Part shown: in pieces, positions 53,066-63,889 of the stretch
How positions within the stretch are numbered: position 1 is the first letter of the stretch
Layout: the number at the start of each line of letters is the position of its first letter
DNA from: Macrotis lagotis
Taxonomy: Eukaryota > Chordata > Mammalia > Peramelemorphia > Peramelidae
Assembly (NCBI RefSeq): GCF_037893015.1
Contig: NC_133658.1
Location: forward strand, 176,843,579 to 176,907,578
Length of the DNA: 64,000 nt
Direction of reading: 5' to 3'
Position numbers and translations under genes: made by a program
Notes under the pieces: model-generated
Told to the model about the DNA's origin: nothing
Database searches by the model: none
The model's input: the letters and a program-made list of their open reading frames with translations, nothing else

Positions 53066-53232
53066 ATATATATTTTTTTCCTTTTTGTTTGTTTTTTGCA
53101 AGGCAGTGGGATTAAGTGACTTGCCTAAAGGCACATAGCTAAGTAATTTTAAGTATCTGAGGACAGATTTCAACTCAGGTCCTCCTGACTCCGGGGTTGG
53201 TGCTCTATCCACTGTGCCACCTAGCTACCCAA
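53066..53232 (-). mobile_element. Short tRNA-derived marsupial SINE, antisense
   Basis: Full reverse-strand body. The TSD, aaaataRcatatatat, at 53050-53065 and 53233-53248 differs by one transition. It inserted in or next to a TA-rich stretch. It is more diverged than the copies with perfect TSDs. Confidence 0.9.
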
Positions 53233-53248
53233 AAAATAGCATATATAT

Positions 53249-53845
53249 GAAGACTATTACAATGTATATGAAAGCAATCACAAAACAATGTAAAAATGAA
53301 TGTAGTACAAAAACAAGCATGGCCCTATAGAAGAGATATGAGAAAGCATGCCCACACAAACATTCCTGATTTCCATAGGTATGGCATATTGTATAAATTG
53401 TTGACTTTTTAGATGTATTGATTGGTTCTATTAATTGGTTTTTCTCTTTTTCTTTCTTAAAATTATTTTTGTTTTGTAGAATCCTTCTTGGGGAGGAGAA
53501 ATAGAGGTATTTAGAAGAAATTTAGATAAAAGAAAATCAATAAAAATTTATTTCAAAAATAAATGAATGAATGTTTTTAATGTCTCTCTCAAAGAGACAG
53601 TGAATGTTGTTCCTGTAGCTTTAAGAGTCAAATAGAATGTTGACAAAAGCAGTTTGGGCTGGGAGTTTGAAACAGTTGAGAAATTATTATGAATTGCTTA
53701 TCCCTAGGGAGTTAGGAAGCATATGTGTGTTATCTGTGATCTATGAGATTTTGTGAGTAATCTGTGTAAAAGATAGAGGTGATATGAAAATTCTTTCTTG
53801 TCAAAACATTCATAAGAAATATGTTATAAAGTAATGTTATAAGTA
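53249..53845. other. Unassigned sequence
   Basis: No gene or repeat is recognised. Confidence 0.35.
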
Positions 53846-53858
53846 AAATTCTATGAAG

Positions 53859-54012
53859 TGGGGTGGCTAGGTGGCATAGTGGATAAAGCACTAGCCTTGA
53901 AGTCAGGAGTACCCGGGGTTCAAATCTGGTCTCAGACACTTAATAATTACCTAGCTGTGTGGCCTTGGGCAAGTCACTTAACCCCATTTGCCTTGCAAAA
54001 ACCTAAAAAAAA
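53859..54012 (+). mobile_element. Short tRNA-derived marsupial SINE
   Basis: A complete copy with 'gccttgcaaaaacctaaaaa' at its end. A 9-bp TSD, tctatgaag, lies at 53850-53858 and 54013-54021, with similar A-rich bases before it. The B-box region has one extra g ('cccggggttcaaatc'). Confidence 0.93.
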
Positions 54013-54021
54013 TCTATGAAG

Positions 54022-54504
54022 AGTTTTTGAGAAGGTGGCAAGTACAGTATATATTGGAAGGACTATTTCCTGTGATTACTTGAGAGTAAAAAAGAGAAAA
54101 GATTAATCTAGACTATTAACTAAGAGACTATTCAATTTTTTAATTTGAGAAGAAAATGAAAAAAAATATTCTCATGAGACTTTACTCAATAATTGAAATA
54201 AATTGAATGGTGTGAGCCTGCATTTCCAGTCAAGTGAAACAGAATTATCTATTGTTATACTGAGGGTTTGAGGTAACTTGGGCTGTGATGCTTGGCATAG
54301 TCAAAAATATGGTACATTATTATATATTTCTTTGCTTTATTATTGCTTTCATTCATTAATAAAATTGTACATGTATATATATAATATATTCAATTATGTT
54401 AATATATATTTAAACATAGAGAGACATGAATAATCACCCATGGAAAAGTTTACTCCAATTCATTCAGTATTTAAAATTGAATGCTTGAGGTGATTAATTT
54501 ATGA
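54022..54504. other. Unassigned AT-rich sequence
   Basis: No gene or named repeat is seen. A TA-rich patch lies at 54372-54412. Confidence 0.35.
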
Positions 54505-54690
54505 GAAATAAATTGCAATTTATTAATAAGAAACAAATTATTCAAACACATCCCTGTAGCAGGTTCGTGCTAAGGAGGTTAAAAGTGAATCAGAGAATGA
54601 AATAATTGGCAGGTTGAGGAGTGACACAGAAGGTGAGGTATGGTCAATTCTCAATATTTCTTTATTACACAAGGGAACATGATCATCCTC
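54505..54690 (+). repeat. Copy 1 of an unassigned ~185-bp repeat
   Basis: It shares ordered blocks with 55657-55840: 'ataaattgcaattt', 'agaaRcaaatt', 'ggttaaaag/ggtaaaag', 'aattggcag', 'gaRgtgacaY', 'aggtatgg', 'tatttct' and 'acaaggg'. Identity is roughly 65-75 percent by eye. No family is recognised. Confidence 0.7.
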
Positions 54691-54724
54691 AACAACTTGC
54701 ATATGTGTTCAAGTTTTTTGTCTC

Positions 54725-54815
54725 AGAATGTAAGCTCTTTGAGGACAATGACTGTTTTGCTTTTTTTTTTTCCGTATCCCCATCCAGCACTTAGCATAGT
54801 TTCAGCAACCAGTAA
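54725..54815 (+). mobile_element. L2 LINE 3' end
   Basis: 'cagaatgtaagctctttgag', 'ccccatccagcacttagcat' and 'accagtaaatgccgactg', broken by a T run. Confidence 0.7.
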
Positions 54816-54899
54816 ATGCCGACTGTGTCTCAGATTCTTTGGCAACTAGATTAACAATATGAAAACCATCATCACCATCAGTGATGTGAACTAAAGGGA

Positions 54900-55070
54900 A
54901 TCTGAAAAAATACTGGGCTGGGAGTTAGGAGAATGCCAGTTATATTCCTAACAAACTCCATGGACTAGGGTAAGTGATTTAACTTCTCTATATCTCAGTT
55001 TCCTCATCTGTAAAATAAGGAGTTTAGACATGATCTGAGGTTCATTGCAGCTCTATGATTCTAGAAATCT
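54900..55070 (+). mobile_element. MIR-type SINE
   Basis: 'gggtaagtgatttaacttct', 'ctcagtttcctcatctgtaa' and 'gaggttcattgcagctctat' are clear. The 5' part is worn. Confidence 0.8.
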
Positions 55071-55119
55071 TTTTGTAAATTTAAAAATCCCTTTGAAACT
55101 GGATCTGTTCTTTTAAATT

Positions 55120-55320
55120 TAGATAGAAGGGAAAACATGGACTAAAGGAAAGAGCATAGCACTTAGAATTAGATCATCTAGGTGTCAATTCCAACTCTAC
55201 TCTTTAATAATCCCTGGCATATATATAGGACTTAGAGTATGGCAAAGTGTCTTTAAGTTAATTTAAATAAATTATTTCATTTGATTCTCACAGCTATCCT
55301 GTAAAGTAGGTAATGGGAAT
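55120..55320. mobile_element. Two MIR fragments, opposite strands
   Basis: 55130-55205 looks like the 5' part of a + strand MIR ('agaattagatcatctaggtg'). 55235-55320 looks like the antisense 3' part of another ('tttgattctcacagctatcc', 'tgtaaagtaggtaatgg'). Confidence 0.6.
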
Positions 55321-55329
55321 GTAGAGTTA

Positions 55330-55465
55330 TAATTTCATTCTATAGAGAATTCCCAATATGAAAACTCCTATAGGTCATCAGTTTGTCTCTAACCTATAAT
55401 CTTAGTTACCTGGGACCCCAAGAAGTTAAATGTCTTTTAGCCATGGTCACTCAACCACTTATTAT
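55330..55465 (-). mobile_element. Old SINE, MIR3/THER2-like, antisense
   Basis: 'gaattcccaatatgaaaact', 'cctgggaccccaagaagtta' and 'agccatggtcactcaaccac' follow the antisense order of a SINE type also seen at 56110. Confidence 0.55.
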
Positions 55466-55482
55466 TAATAATGCTATCATTA

Positions 55483-55626
55483 GGGGTAGCTAGGTGGTGT
55501 AGTAGAATGGCATCCTGGAGTCAAGAGGACCTGTGTTCAAATTCAACCCCAGGTGCTTAATATTTATTTAGCTGTGTGATCTTGGTCAAGTCACTTAACC
55601 CTAATGCCTTGCAAAAATTAAAAAAA
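55483..55626 (+). mobile_element. Short tRNA-derived marsupial SINE
   Basis: Full copy with some divergence in the head ('ggtggtgtagtagaatggca'). A perfect 16-bp TSD, aataatgctatcatta, lies at 55467-55482 and 55627-55642. Confidence 0.95.
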
Positions 55627-55656
55627 AATAATGCTATCATTATTAATCAATGATAA

Positions 55657-55840
55657 ATTGCAATTTGTTCATTAGAAGCAAATTTTCCAAACATAAATAT
55701 GTATCAGGCAAAAGATAGGGAGGGTAAAAGCATATTGGAAAAGAAGTGAATTGGCAGACTAAGAAGTGACATGGAAGATTAGGTATGGGAGATCCTCATA
55801 TTTCTGTTTTATACAAGGGGACATGGTTCCTCTTGAGGCA
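55657..55840 (+). repeat. Copy 2 of the unassigned ~185-bp repeat
   Basis: Partner of 54505-54690, same strand, 1.15 kb away. The SINE at 55483 inserted just upstream of it. Confidence 0.7.
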
Positions 55841-55995
55841 GGTTTAACAGTCACCACTATTCCCATTTTACAATGAGAAAATTGAGGCTTAAAGAGTTCA
55901 AATATCTAGTCTATGACCACAAAACTAATTAAGTACCAGATAAAGGATTTGAACCCGGGTCCTTCTAGATTTTAGGGCCAGCACTCTTATTACTG
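55840..55995 (-). mobile_element. MIR-type SINE, antisense
   Basis: 'ctattcccattttacaatga', 'gaaaattgaggcttaaagag' and 'ggatttgaacccgggtcctt' are clear. A short + strand MIR-like piece follows at 55998-56080 ('aactgtgtgactatgggtag'). Confidence 0.8.
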
Positions 55996-56109
55996 CACCT
56001 TTAATTTAATAACTGTGTGACTATGGGTAGGCCACAACCTTTCTAAACTAAATGGTGATAATTACTTATAAAACTCGACCATCTTCCTTTCCGATCTCCT
56101 CCTTACTGT

Positions 56110-56342
56110 GAATAAAAGTATAGGAACTGAACCTATAGCTTTTCCTGATTTAGGGATCTCCTGTATGGGAAAACTCTTCAAATGAAGATTCTTTAGCTCA
56201 AAGTCTTGGAGAATTGCCTAGGACACAGAGAAGGGACTTGCCTAGGGTCACAGTTACTGGATATGAGATAGGCTTAGAACCTAGGTCTGACTGACTCTTA
56301 AGCTAAGTCTCTATCCACTGTACCAGGCTGCTATTTAAACTT
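56110..56342 (-). mobile_element. Old SINE, MIR3/THER2-like, antisense
   Basis: A longer copy of the type at 55330: 'aaagtcttggagaattgcct', 'gacttgcctagggtcacagt', 'cttagaacctaggtctgact' and 'ctctatccactgtaccaggc'. Near full length. Confidence 0.75.
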
Positions 56343-57325
56343 ATTAACTGTCAAGCAAATCTATTATTATATCATCCACACATTTGGCTTTTATTCAACT
56401 GAGACATCCTTCTATTTAAGCCTGCATTGGCAAATTGTAGATGACTTGAAAAATTCTTACATCTGACAAAAGACTATTTCATTGTCTTTATTGATTATTT
56501 GTATTCTTATTATGGTTTTAGAATTGACAGTTAAAAATTCAGTTAACTATAAACTTGAACCAAATGTCTTATGGATTAACTATGGTATTAATTTGGTTTA
56601 ATATTAATGTTTTGGACATTATTTGTGGTAAGGTTAAAAATATCATAAAAATCAAATGAAGTACATGTGTTCTAGCCAATGTTTGAACAAACAACTCAGC
56701 CATTAAAAAATTATTTTTGAAAAGAAAAATGGTATGACCCAAAGAATCCATTCTCATAGTGAAAACTAAGTATGAGTTAAGAGCATGTTCTGAAAGGAGC
56801 AGTTCTTTAGGAGATCAAGACTTGTCATTTATTAAACTTAAAATTCATCCAGTTTTACTGAGAGCAGGTTAAAAAGGCACTTGAAAGTAGGAAAAAGTAT
56901 TGGTTTTGGATCATTTTAATACTAAAACCCACTTTCAGATGATTTTCAAAAGACAAACTAACAATTTGTTCACCAATATTCTGCCAAGTCTGATATTAAA
57001 AGGAGTTACATATAATCTCATGGAAAATAAAAATGGTTTTAGATGTAACCTGAGCCTATTTTTCAATCCAGAAAAATTGTGCAAGGCAAATATGTTCTGA
57101 TTTATGATGGGCTTGCTTTATTGGACCCATAGTGCTTCTGTCTGTCAAACCTACTTGTAGCAATATTCATCTCAGTAAAAAAAGCAATGATCATACATAT
57201 TCTACTCAGCCAATAATAACAGAAATTTTCTGCATTGATGTTAGGATCTGGCTCACCTTGGACCTAAAGAAACTTGAAGGAATTTAGGCATGATCACTTC
57301 ATTCTTTCTTTTTAATTTCCTTTCC
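56343..57325. other. Unassigned AT-rich sequence
   Basis: No repeat or gene is recognised. Small frames at 56569-56757 and 56900-57100 are not like any protein I know. Confidence 0.35.
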
Positions 57326-57329
57326 TGAT

Positions 57330-57458
57330 CCCTTCCTTCCTTCCTTCCTTCCTTCCTTCCTTCCTTCCTTCCTTCCTTCCTTCCTTCCTTCCTTTCTCTC
57401 TTTTTTCTTTTCCTTTTTAAATTCTTTCCTTTCTTATTTTTTCTCTCCCTCCTTCCTC

Positions 57459-57522
<64 letters not shown>

Positions 57523-57524
57523 TC
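57330..57524 (+). repeat. Compound (CCTT)n/(CTTT)n microsatellite
   Basis: A cctt block (57330-57392) and a cttt block (57460-57524) are joined by a degenerate pyrimidine stretch. It is almost pure pyrimidine over 200 bp, like 30814-31038. The 122-codon reverse frame across it (KERKKERK, EGRKEGRK) is an artefact. Confidence 0.96.
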
Positions 57525-58074
57525 CTGTATAATCTTTTTCAATAAGGAGGAAAATGAAAATAAATATTAGGCAGAGAGTGAAGGGGACTCTTTGCTGCAC
57601 TTTTAGAAAAAGGCAAACCATCCTACCTTAGTGTCATTCCGTTTCAGAGTGATTCTTCCTTCTAACTTAACCTAAAACTGTTTTGTCAATTCCCCTGATT
57701 ACCCAGAGAAGCAAACAGGATCTGCCCTCAAGATTACTGTTGTCTTAGACAACACAGAGATCAATACTTTCCTATGTGCATGAGTAAATTGGAGAAGGTA
57801 GCTGGCACTGTGAGTGTAGAAGCCTCTGGTTTATATATGATCCTATAAACAGTTCCCTGCAATAGGACTACTATGAATGTGTATAATTATTTATAGCTCT
57901 AAAATCTAATTTTAAACTACTTGACTTTTAAAAAATAATTATCTCTTAACTATTTTAAGCTAAATAGGTAGATAAAAAGATAAATATTTGTAATGGAAAA
58001 GTGACCAGTAAAGGAATTCCTTAAGAGTATGTGTAATATTATCTGCCTTTTGTATATCTACTTGGAGGTCTTAA
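57525..58074. other. Unassigned sequence
   Basis: No gene or repeat is recognised. Confidence 0.35.
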
Positions 58075-58245
58075 ATCAGAAGTTTTGTTTTCAGATCTCG
58101 CTCTGATACTAGTTATGTGACCATGGTCTAGTTATTTAGTTTCTTTGAGTCTTAGTTCTTCCATCTGTAAAATTAGGATAATAATGCCAAATTTACTATT
58201 CTAGCACATACTTTATAAAGTTTTGAGAATCAGTACCAATAGCTG
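58075..58245 (+). mobile_element. MIR-type SINE
   Basis: 'ttttcagatctcgctctgat', 'actagttatgtgaccatggt' and 'tcttagttcttccatctgta' followed by a worn tail. Confidence 0.75.
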
Positions 58246-58257
58246 ACATCTCTATAG

Positions 58258-58390
58258 GTTTTTTTGGGGCTGGGGGCAAGGTAATCAGAATTAAGTGACT
58301 TTCCCAGGGTGAAATAGCTAGCAAGTTTCAAGTATCTGAGGCTGAATTTTTAACTCAGGTCCTCCTGATTCTGAGGCTGATGCTTCTATT
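58258..58390 (-). mobile_element. Short marsupial SINE or close relative, antisense, old
   Basis: 'gtaatcagaattaagtgact', 'ttcccagggtgaaatagcta' and 'ctcaggtcctcctgattctg' match the reverse of the short SINE, but it is strongly diverged and the head is lost. The oldest copy of this kind in the window. Confidence 0.7.
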
Positions 58391-58394
58391 GGCT

Positions 58395-58655
58395 TTAAGA
58401 GCAATCTTTGCTTGTCGGATTTTAGGGCAGAAAAGGACCTCACTAGTCATCTAGTCCTACTATGCTCATTTTTAGATGAGCTGAGGTCTGGAAGGTCAAA
58501 TGACACACTGCATATATCATTTGAGCCTCACAAGATCCTAGGAAGTCAACTCTACATGTGTTATTCATCCCACTTTATAAAGTTCAAGTGATGTTTCTGT
58601 GGTCACACAGCAAGTGTCAGGAGCAGATTTCAAACCAAGATATCTAACAATATAC
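58395..58655 (-). mobile_element. Two abutting MIR-type fragments, antisense
   Basis: 58420-58510 ('agaaaaggacctcactagtc', 'gagctgaggtctggaaggtc') looks MIR3-like. 58520-58655 ('cccactttataaagttcaag', 'gtggtcacacagcaagtgtc') looks like MIR. Confidence 0.65.
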
Positions 58656-58671
58656 CAGAGATTACACCAAG

Positions 58672-58718
58672 ATATATATATATACATATATATGTATATA
58701 TATATACATATATATATT
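58672..58718 (+). repeat. (TA)n microsatellite with CATA/GTAT breaks
   Basis: About 45 bp of tatata units with symmetric breaks, similar to 35178-35244. Confidence 0.95.
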
Positions 58719-58764
58719 ATATAAATAGAGATGATGTATATAAAATTCATTGAGAGATAGAAGG

Positions 58765-58900
58765 GGAACAAGCATCATTAAGCCCATACTATGTGCTAAA
58801 CATTTACACATATTATCTTACTTGATTTCAGTTATAGCATTATATAGGTCAAACTTTATTAACCATCTCATTTTAAAGATGAGAAATCTGAAGCCCAGAA
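58765..58900 (-). mobile_element. MIR-type SINE, antisense
   Basis: 'cccatactatgtgctaaaca', 'attatcttacttgatttcag' and 'catctcattttaaagatgag' are antisense MIR blocks. Confidence 0.65.
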
Positions 58901-59099
58901 AAATCAAGAGTTTTAGAATTCTGGAAAGAAAGACCCTGCTTGGGAAAAATTATTCATCTGACTCCTTAGAAAGGAAAATCTGAAGACTCAGTAAAAACAT
59001 TGCCCACAGATTTAGACTCTCGTTTACAATGTTATGCAATACTGTGTTTGTTGAATAAAGGAATGTGTACTTTTCTCACCTAATATGGTGAGATATATT

Positions 59100-59300
59100 A
59101 TTTATTCATAGAATGCTGGGACTGGAAGAAAACAGAAGACCATCTAATCTATCTTGATTTTGGAAATGAAGAAATTGAACTCCAGAGAGGTTAAGCACTT
59201 TGTCCTAGATCACACAACTGGCTAATGACAGAATTGGAAACGGAACCCAGACTTCTTGGTTTCTAGTCTAGTGCCCATTTCACTATTTTGACCCTGCTTT
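59100..59300 (-). mobile_element. MIR3-like SINE, antisense
   Basis: 'tcatagaatgctgggactgg', 'gaccatctaatctatcttga', 'aactccagagaggttaagca' and 'gatcacacaactggctaatg' are in order and near full length. Confidence 0.75.
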
Positions 59301-62169
59301 TTTGTCTCATTTTAAGGTATTCTTATTCCAAACTGGCCTTTTCCTTTTTCCTTTTGTTAATGGATCAAAGGATGGCATCCAAACTGTAAGCTGATGTTAC
59401 CTCAGGGCATTTAGATAATGTGGGGGGGGGGGGTAAAAGGAAAAGGAAAGGGGAAAAAAATACCCACCCTTGGACAATTGTTATTCCAATGAGTAAAGCC
59501 TCTGAGGCTGCACAGCCAGTTCCTTGTAAGACCAAGAAAGATAGATCAGTTGGCAGCTCACATAATCAACTTGTGGATAAAAGTGTGTTTATACAGCTGG
59601 ATAACTCTATAAGGAGCAGAGCTGAAAACTGGCTGCTAGCAAAGTGTTGGCAGGCACAAGCCCTATACATGTGTTTCCTGTTAAAGAGGATGGACTGCAC
59701 TAATGCTGTCCCTCTGGTCTCAGAGCCCATATGCCTGTGTATCATCCTAGGTCGTCAGGTGATGACAGCCAAGTCACTTGGTAACACATCCTAAGGGTAT
59801 ATTCAAATTTGCTCTCATCTGGGATTTGAAAGTAAAAATTTTCATCCAATTTTGTTGAATGTGGTTATTAAAAGCACAATGAAAATTTTGGCTCCTAAGC
59901 TATGCTTCAGATTTGCAGTGAAAAAGTCAGTGAACAGATCAGTTCTGGCTATTTCAAATCACCTGGTCCTTTGATTTCATTTTTTTTTCTTTTTTGATTG
60001 AACAGAATCTTTTTTTTTGGGGGGGGGGGAAGCTGTGCCCTTGGTTTCTGAAAGAAGGCAGAATACTGCATTGGATTCCTCTAGAGCATTTTAGCAACTT
60101 TGGCAAGGATATTGAATGACATCTGGAGCTCTGGATTCAAAACTAGATTCATAAAAGTGAGCACGAGAGTTTGAAATTAACAAGGGGCCATGACTGGATA
60201 AAGCCTGTGTTGTGGAATTAAAGAAAACTAGATAAAGATGTAGCCTGGATAAATGAACTTCTAAAATACTGCCTCCATGCAGAGAAAATACTAAAACATT
60301 AAATAAACTCATTCTTTTGTTCCAGAAATGTGCAAACTTCTCCTGAGACAACTCTTTAATCATCAAGATGCAATCTCAGTTGCAAGCCATATGAAAAACT
60401 AAGGGAAAATTCCAAACAAACTCTTTATATTTTAAAGTAATTCTAAAACTTTTGAAGTCAACTAAAAAGGAGATTCACTTAAGGGCAATAGTATGCAAAG
60501 ATAATGGATGAAATAGAGAAAGGCAATGGTTTTAATACTAGGGGAAGAGAAAAGTTTTTCACCTAACTCAAGCCCCTGTGATTTACATGAAACTTTAGGG
60601 GAGATAAGAGTTTGAGAGAACTCTTCAGAAGTTTCACCTAGCTCTTTTGAAAATTTGTAAAGTGGAGATCTCAGGAATGATTTGCACTAGTAGTAATATG
60701 GTTGTAATTTAAATTATTTTTTTTAAAATGAGACCATGGAAGTCCAAAAGGCAACAGAAGTGAGTTCAAAAGATTAAACTTAAGGGTTTTGCTAGTTAAT
60801 TGATTGAATATAGCTGGCTAGAATTTGAATATCAAAAAAATAAAATATCCTGAGATAAACCCTTCAGAAAAGATATCCTAGCATCTGCCAAAGTGACTCA
60901 ATATAGAGAATAGACCTTAAAAACTAACAGATGGTAGGAGAGGGAAACTCATTAGAGAGACTCTTGCAGAGAGCAGAAATCCCAATCAGAATAGTAGAGA
61001 GCAGTGATACTACTAGAGAGCAATGAGATAACCTCCACAGAAGATACCGATACTGTCAATGCCACACTGCTATGGGCACAGTTATTTAGGGGTGTGCTTC
61101 TCTAGGCATGATTCCTGATCCTCCATAGTCTTCTTCCCCACAATGGTGTAATTATTTCATGTGTAACCTATGAAAGAGAATACTCTAAAAATTATAGGGG
61201 TGAACTTTCCTATTTTCTTTGTTATTTGATTAAATGTCATTTCCTTGAAATTGATGTGCTGCCTGATTAGTCTGGTAAAATAGCTCTTAAAATGTCACAT
61301 TCCTTGACATAGCTGGACTTAGGGGACTGGGCATTGAGTCTTCTCCTCCTCCAGATTCTTATCCCCCACTTAGAAATCTCAAGGAAGGGAGTGAGGTATT
61401 TCTTTTCCCTGTCATTGGGTCAATCCCCCATCAATACCATCTTCTCCCTTCACCCCAATTTATGGGGCCAGTGACAAGCAACTGTTTTTTTAACCATATA
61501 ACAAGGCAATATTTTTGCAAATAGTATTTTATTTTTTCCAATTATAAATGAAGATAATTCAAAATTTTAATAAAGATTTCCAAAATTTTCCTTTCCTCTT
61601 CTCCTCTCCAAGATGTTAAACAATCTGACAGGGGTTATTCCTTTTACAATGGAATATTTATTTCATATAATAATCGCATTTTCCCAAATACCTTGGCATA
61701 ATCCCTTTATCCCCTCAGTCCTAAGGGTGGGGTATGGTGAGAGTTTAGACTCCCCCATATAACTGGTCCCATCAAGTTTGTGTCCAAAGGCAACATCACT
61801 ACCGACTTTTGCTATGTTACAATGCTGAAGGTCATGCCAGATGACTGCTCCGTGATAGATGGCAGCAATACTTAACCTGGATTCTTGGATTCCTGTATTT
61901 GGATGGCTTGCATTCCTGGACTTGAAAACTTCTAAAGTTGGAGACTCCACTTCTACAGTACCTAGTACAGAAAAGAATGAATAAAAAGGTTAAGAACTCC
62001 TGAAGAGTTCTAAAGAGGGAAGCTGATGAAGGCCCTAAGACCTTCCTCAGTCTAACCACATGGTCTCACAACCCATGAGTTAGGGAATCTGAACTAACTC
62101 AGTCCCTTTAGGTTCTGCAAGCTCCTGTTATGTGGCTAACAAAAAAAGGGTGCAAGATTTTGAATCAAG
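59301..62169. other. Unassigned region, repeat-poor
   Basis: Almost 2.9 kb with no repeat I can name except homopolymer runs (G run near 59421-59432, T-then-G run near 60009-60030). It includes the 124-codon frame at 59420-59794, listed separately. Reverse frames at 60091-60366 and 61663-61950 are unrecognised. Confidence 0.4.
59420..59794 (+). other. Unassigned 124-codon open frame
   Basis: The longest frame in the window not explained by a transposon or microsatellite. The start codon lies in a poly(G) run. The first ~20 residues are low-complexity (GGGGKRKRKGEK); the rest has mixed composition with about seven cysteines. No signal peptide, membrane segment or family motif is recognised. 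The local GC content is higher than in the flanks, which makes chance frames longer. I do not call it a gene. Confidence 0.2.
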
Positions 62170-62180
62170 AAGACTGGTGT

Positions 62181-62331
62181 AGGGGCAGCTAGGTGGTGCA
62201 GTGGATAAAGCACTGGCCCTGGAGTCAGGAGTACCTGGGTTCAAATCCAGTCTCAGACACTTAATAATTACTAGCTGTGTGACCTTGGGCAAGTCACTTA
62301 ACCCCATTGCCTTGCAAAAACCAAAAAAAAA
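62181..62331 (+). mobile_element. Short tRNA-derived marsupial SINE
   Basis: A complete, low-divergence copy from 'aggggcagctaggtggtgca' to 'gccttgcaaaaacc' plus poly(A). A perfect 11-bp TSD, aagactggtgt, lies at 62170-62180 and 62332-62342. Confidence 0.95.
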
Positions 62332-62339
62332 AAGACTGG

Positions 62340-62530
62340 TGTTGCTACTGTGCCTCTGACAGTTACATAGCTGTGTAAGGGCAAGTCAATTAACCTTGTA
62401 AAGTCTTTGTTTTATCATTCAAAAAATATATAACAAGACTGTTAGCACCTACCACATAAGGTTATTGTGAGGTGAGAATGATTTGGTTCATTCATAAAAT
62501 GCTTTGGAAATGTACTATACATATCAACTT
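62340..62530 (+). mobile_element. MIR/THER-type SINE, split by a younger SINE
   Basis: 'agggcaagtcaattaacctt', 'gcacctaccacataaggtta', 'ttgtgaggtgagaatgattt' and 'aaaatgctttggaaatgtac'. Its 5' end ('gattttgaatcaagaagac') appears to lie left of the SINE at 62150-62180, so the SINE inserted in it. Confidence 0.75.
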
Positions 62531-62544
62531 TTTTTACCTTTTGT

Positions 62545-63245
62545 TTACAAGTTATATAAATGATCCCTATGTTAGACATATATTGCATTAAAACTATAAA
62601 TTGATCTTGGTACTGTAATTTTTATATTGGCATGGATATACCAAGTATTCAGTTACAAGCATTGAATATTTTTATAATTTGGTAATTCCTTATTTCTCAC
62701 AGGAACACTTTATAATTGAATCTATTTTTTTTGTATGTGGTAGATTGTCAAATATTTTATGCATTTTGTAATCATTTTGATTAGTACTTATTTCTTCCTA
62801 GATTTTAATTGTTATTTTATAGAAATGTTGTGATTTTATGAATTTATTTTGTAAGACTAACTTTGCTGAACCTATTATCTCAATTAGTAGCTTTGTTGAT
62901 TTTCTAGATTTTATTTTATCATCAAACAAGGATATTACTCGTATCTTTATATCTTTAATTTCTTTCGTCTTTTTGGTATTTCTGGAATTATATCAAATAT
63001 AGTTGGAAAACAAGACATCCTTGTAATGCAAAAAAGCTTTCAACATACCTTATTGTATATGATGATTATTTTTTGGTTTTAGATAGACATTTATGATATT
63101 AAAAATGTCCTTTTATGCCTATAGTTTATAGGGAGTTTAGCATAAAATTGTTTTTTTCCTGCATTTGAGATAATCTCACAATATATTTAGGATGTTTTTG
63201 TTTTTAATATGATTAATTATTTTAATTGTTTTCCTAATGTTGTAG
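62545..63245 (-). mobile_element. L1 ORF2 fragment, antisense, old
   Basis: The + strand has the antisense signature of the L1 reverse transcriptase. 'gctgaacctattatctcaat' with 'tagctttgttgattttctag' lies before motif C. 'gacatccttgtaatgc' corresponds to motif B ('gggcatcctt' in other L1s). 'ataatctcacaatata' follows near motif A. It is worn, and no 3' end is seen. Confidence 0.7.
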
Positions 63246-63889
63246 GAAAGTTGCTAGACTGACCAGAGTTAGGCCTAGCCCAGAATAGATTACCTCGTCC
63301 TCAATTCCATATGTATTCACTTCTGGTTCTCTTATTCCTAACATTCATGTCATTGTTGATTCCTTCACCACTCTTAGACCAATGTCTAACTCAACTAATT
63401 TTGTCCTGAGGTTATATATCTCAATGTTCTCAATACTAGGTTCATACAATGGTGGACAGCTTCATTCCTCCTTCCAACCTTGGGCACACAGTTGCTGCTT
63501 CTTTCCCCTTTTCAGCCTCTTAGTTATTCCCAGTCCTCAAAGTAGTTATGAAACCTGACATACATTCTCACATATGGCCAATATCTATTTATTCTGCTTT
63601 AATAAATATTTCTTATTAGGGAGAGTTCCTATTTAAGCTTGGGGATATGTTGGGCAGTGCTAGATATGAAATTAAAAAAGATGAAGCACATTAAAGTATT
63701 TGAAGAATTTTAAAAGATTTGGATTTTTGAAAATTGTTTATTTTCCCTAAATATTATTCTGATTTTGTAAAGATTGACTACCACTAGAACTAGAAAAATT
63801 GCATTAAATATGTATATTGAATTAGTTTAATATTAAATAACTCAAAAGCATGTTTAGTTTCATTGATGTATAATATAAAATCATATAAT
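63246..63889. other. Unassigned sequence
   Basis: No gene or repeat is recognised. Confidence 0.35.

Noticed and set aside
57253..57621. 122-codon reverse frame rich in Lys, Glu and Arg
   Set aside because: Translation of a pyrimidine microsatellite.
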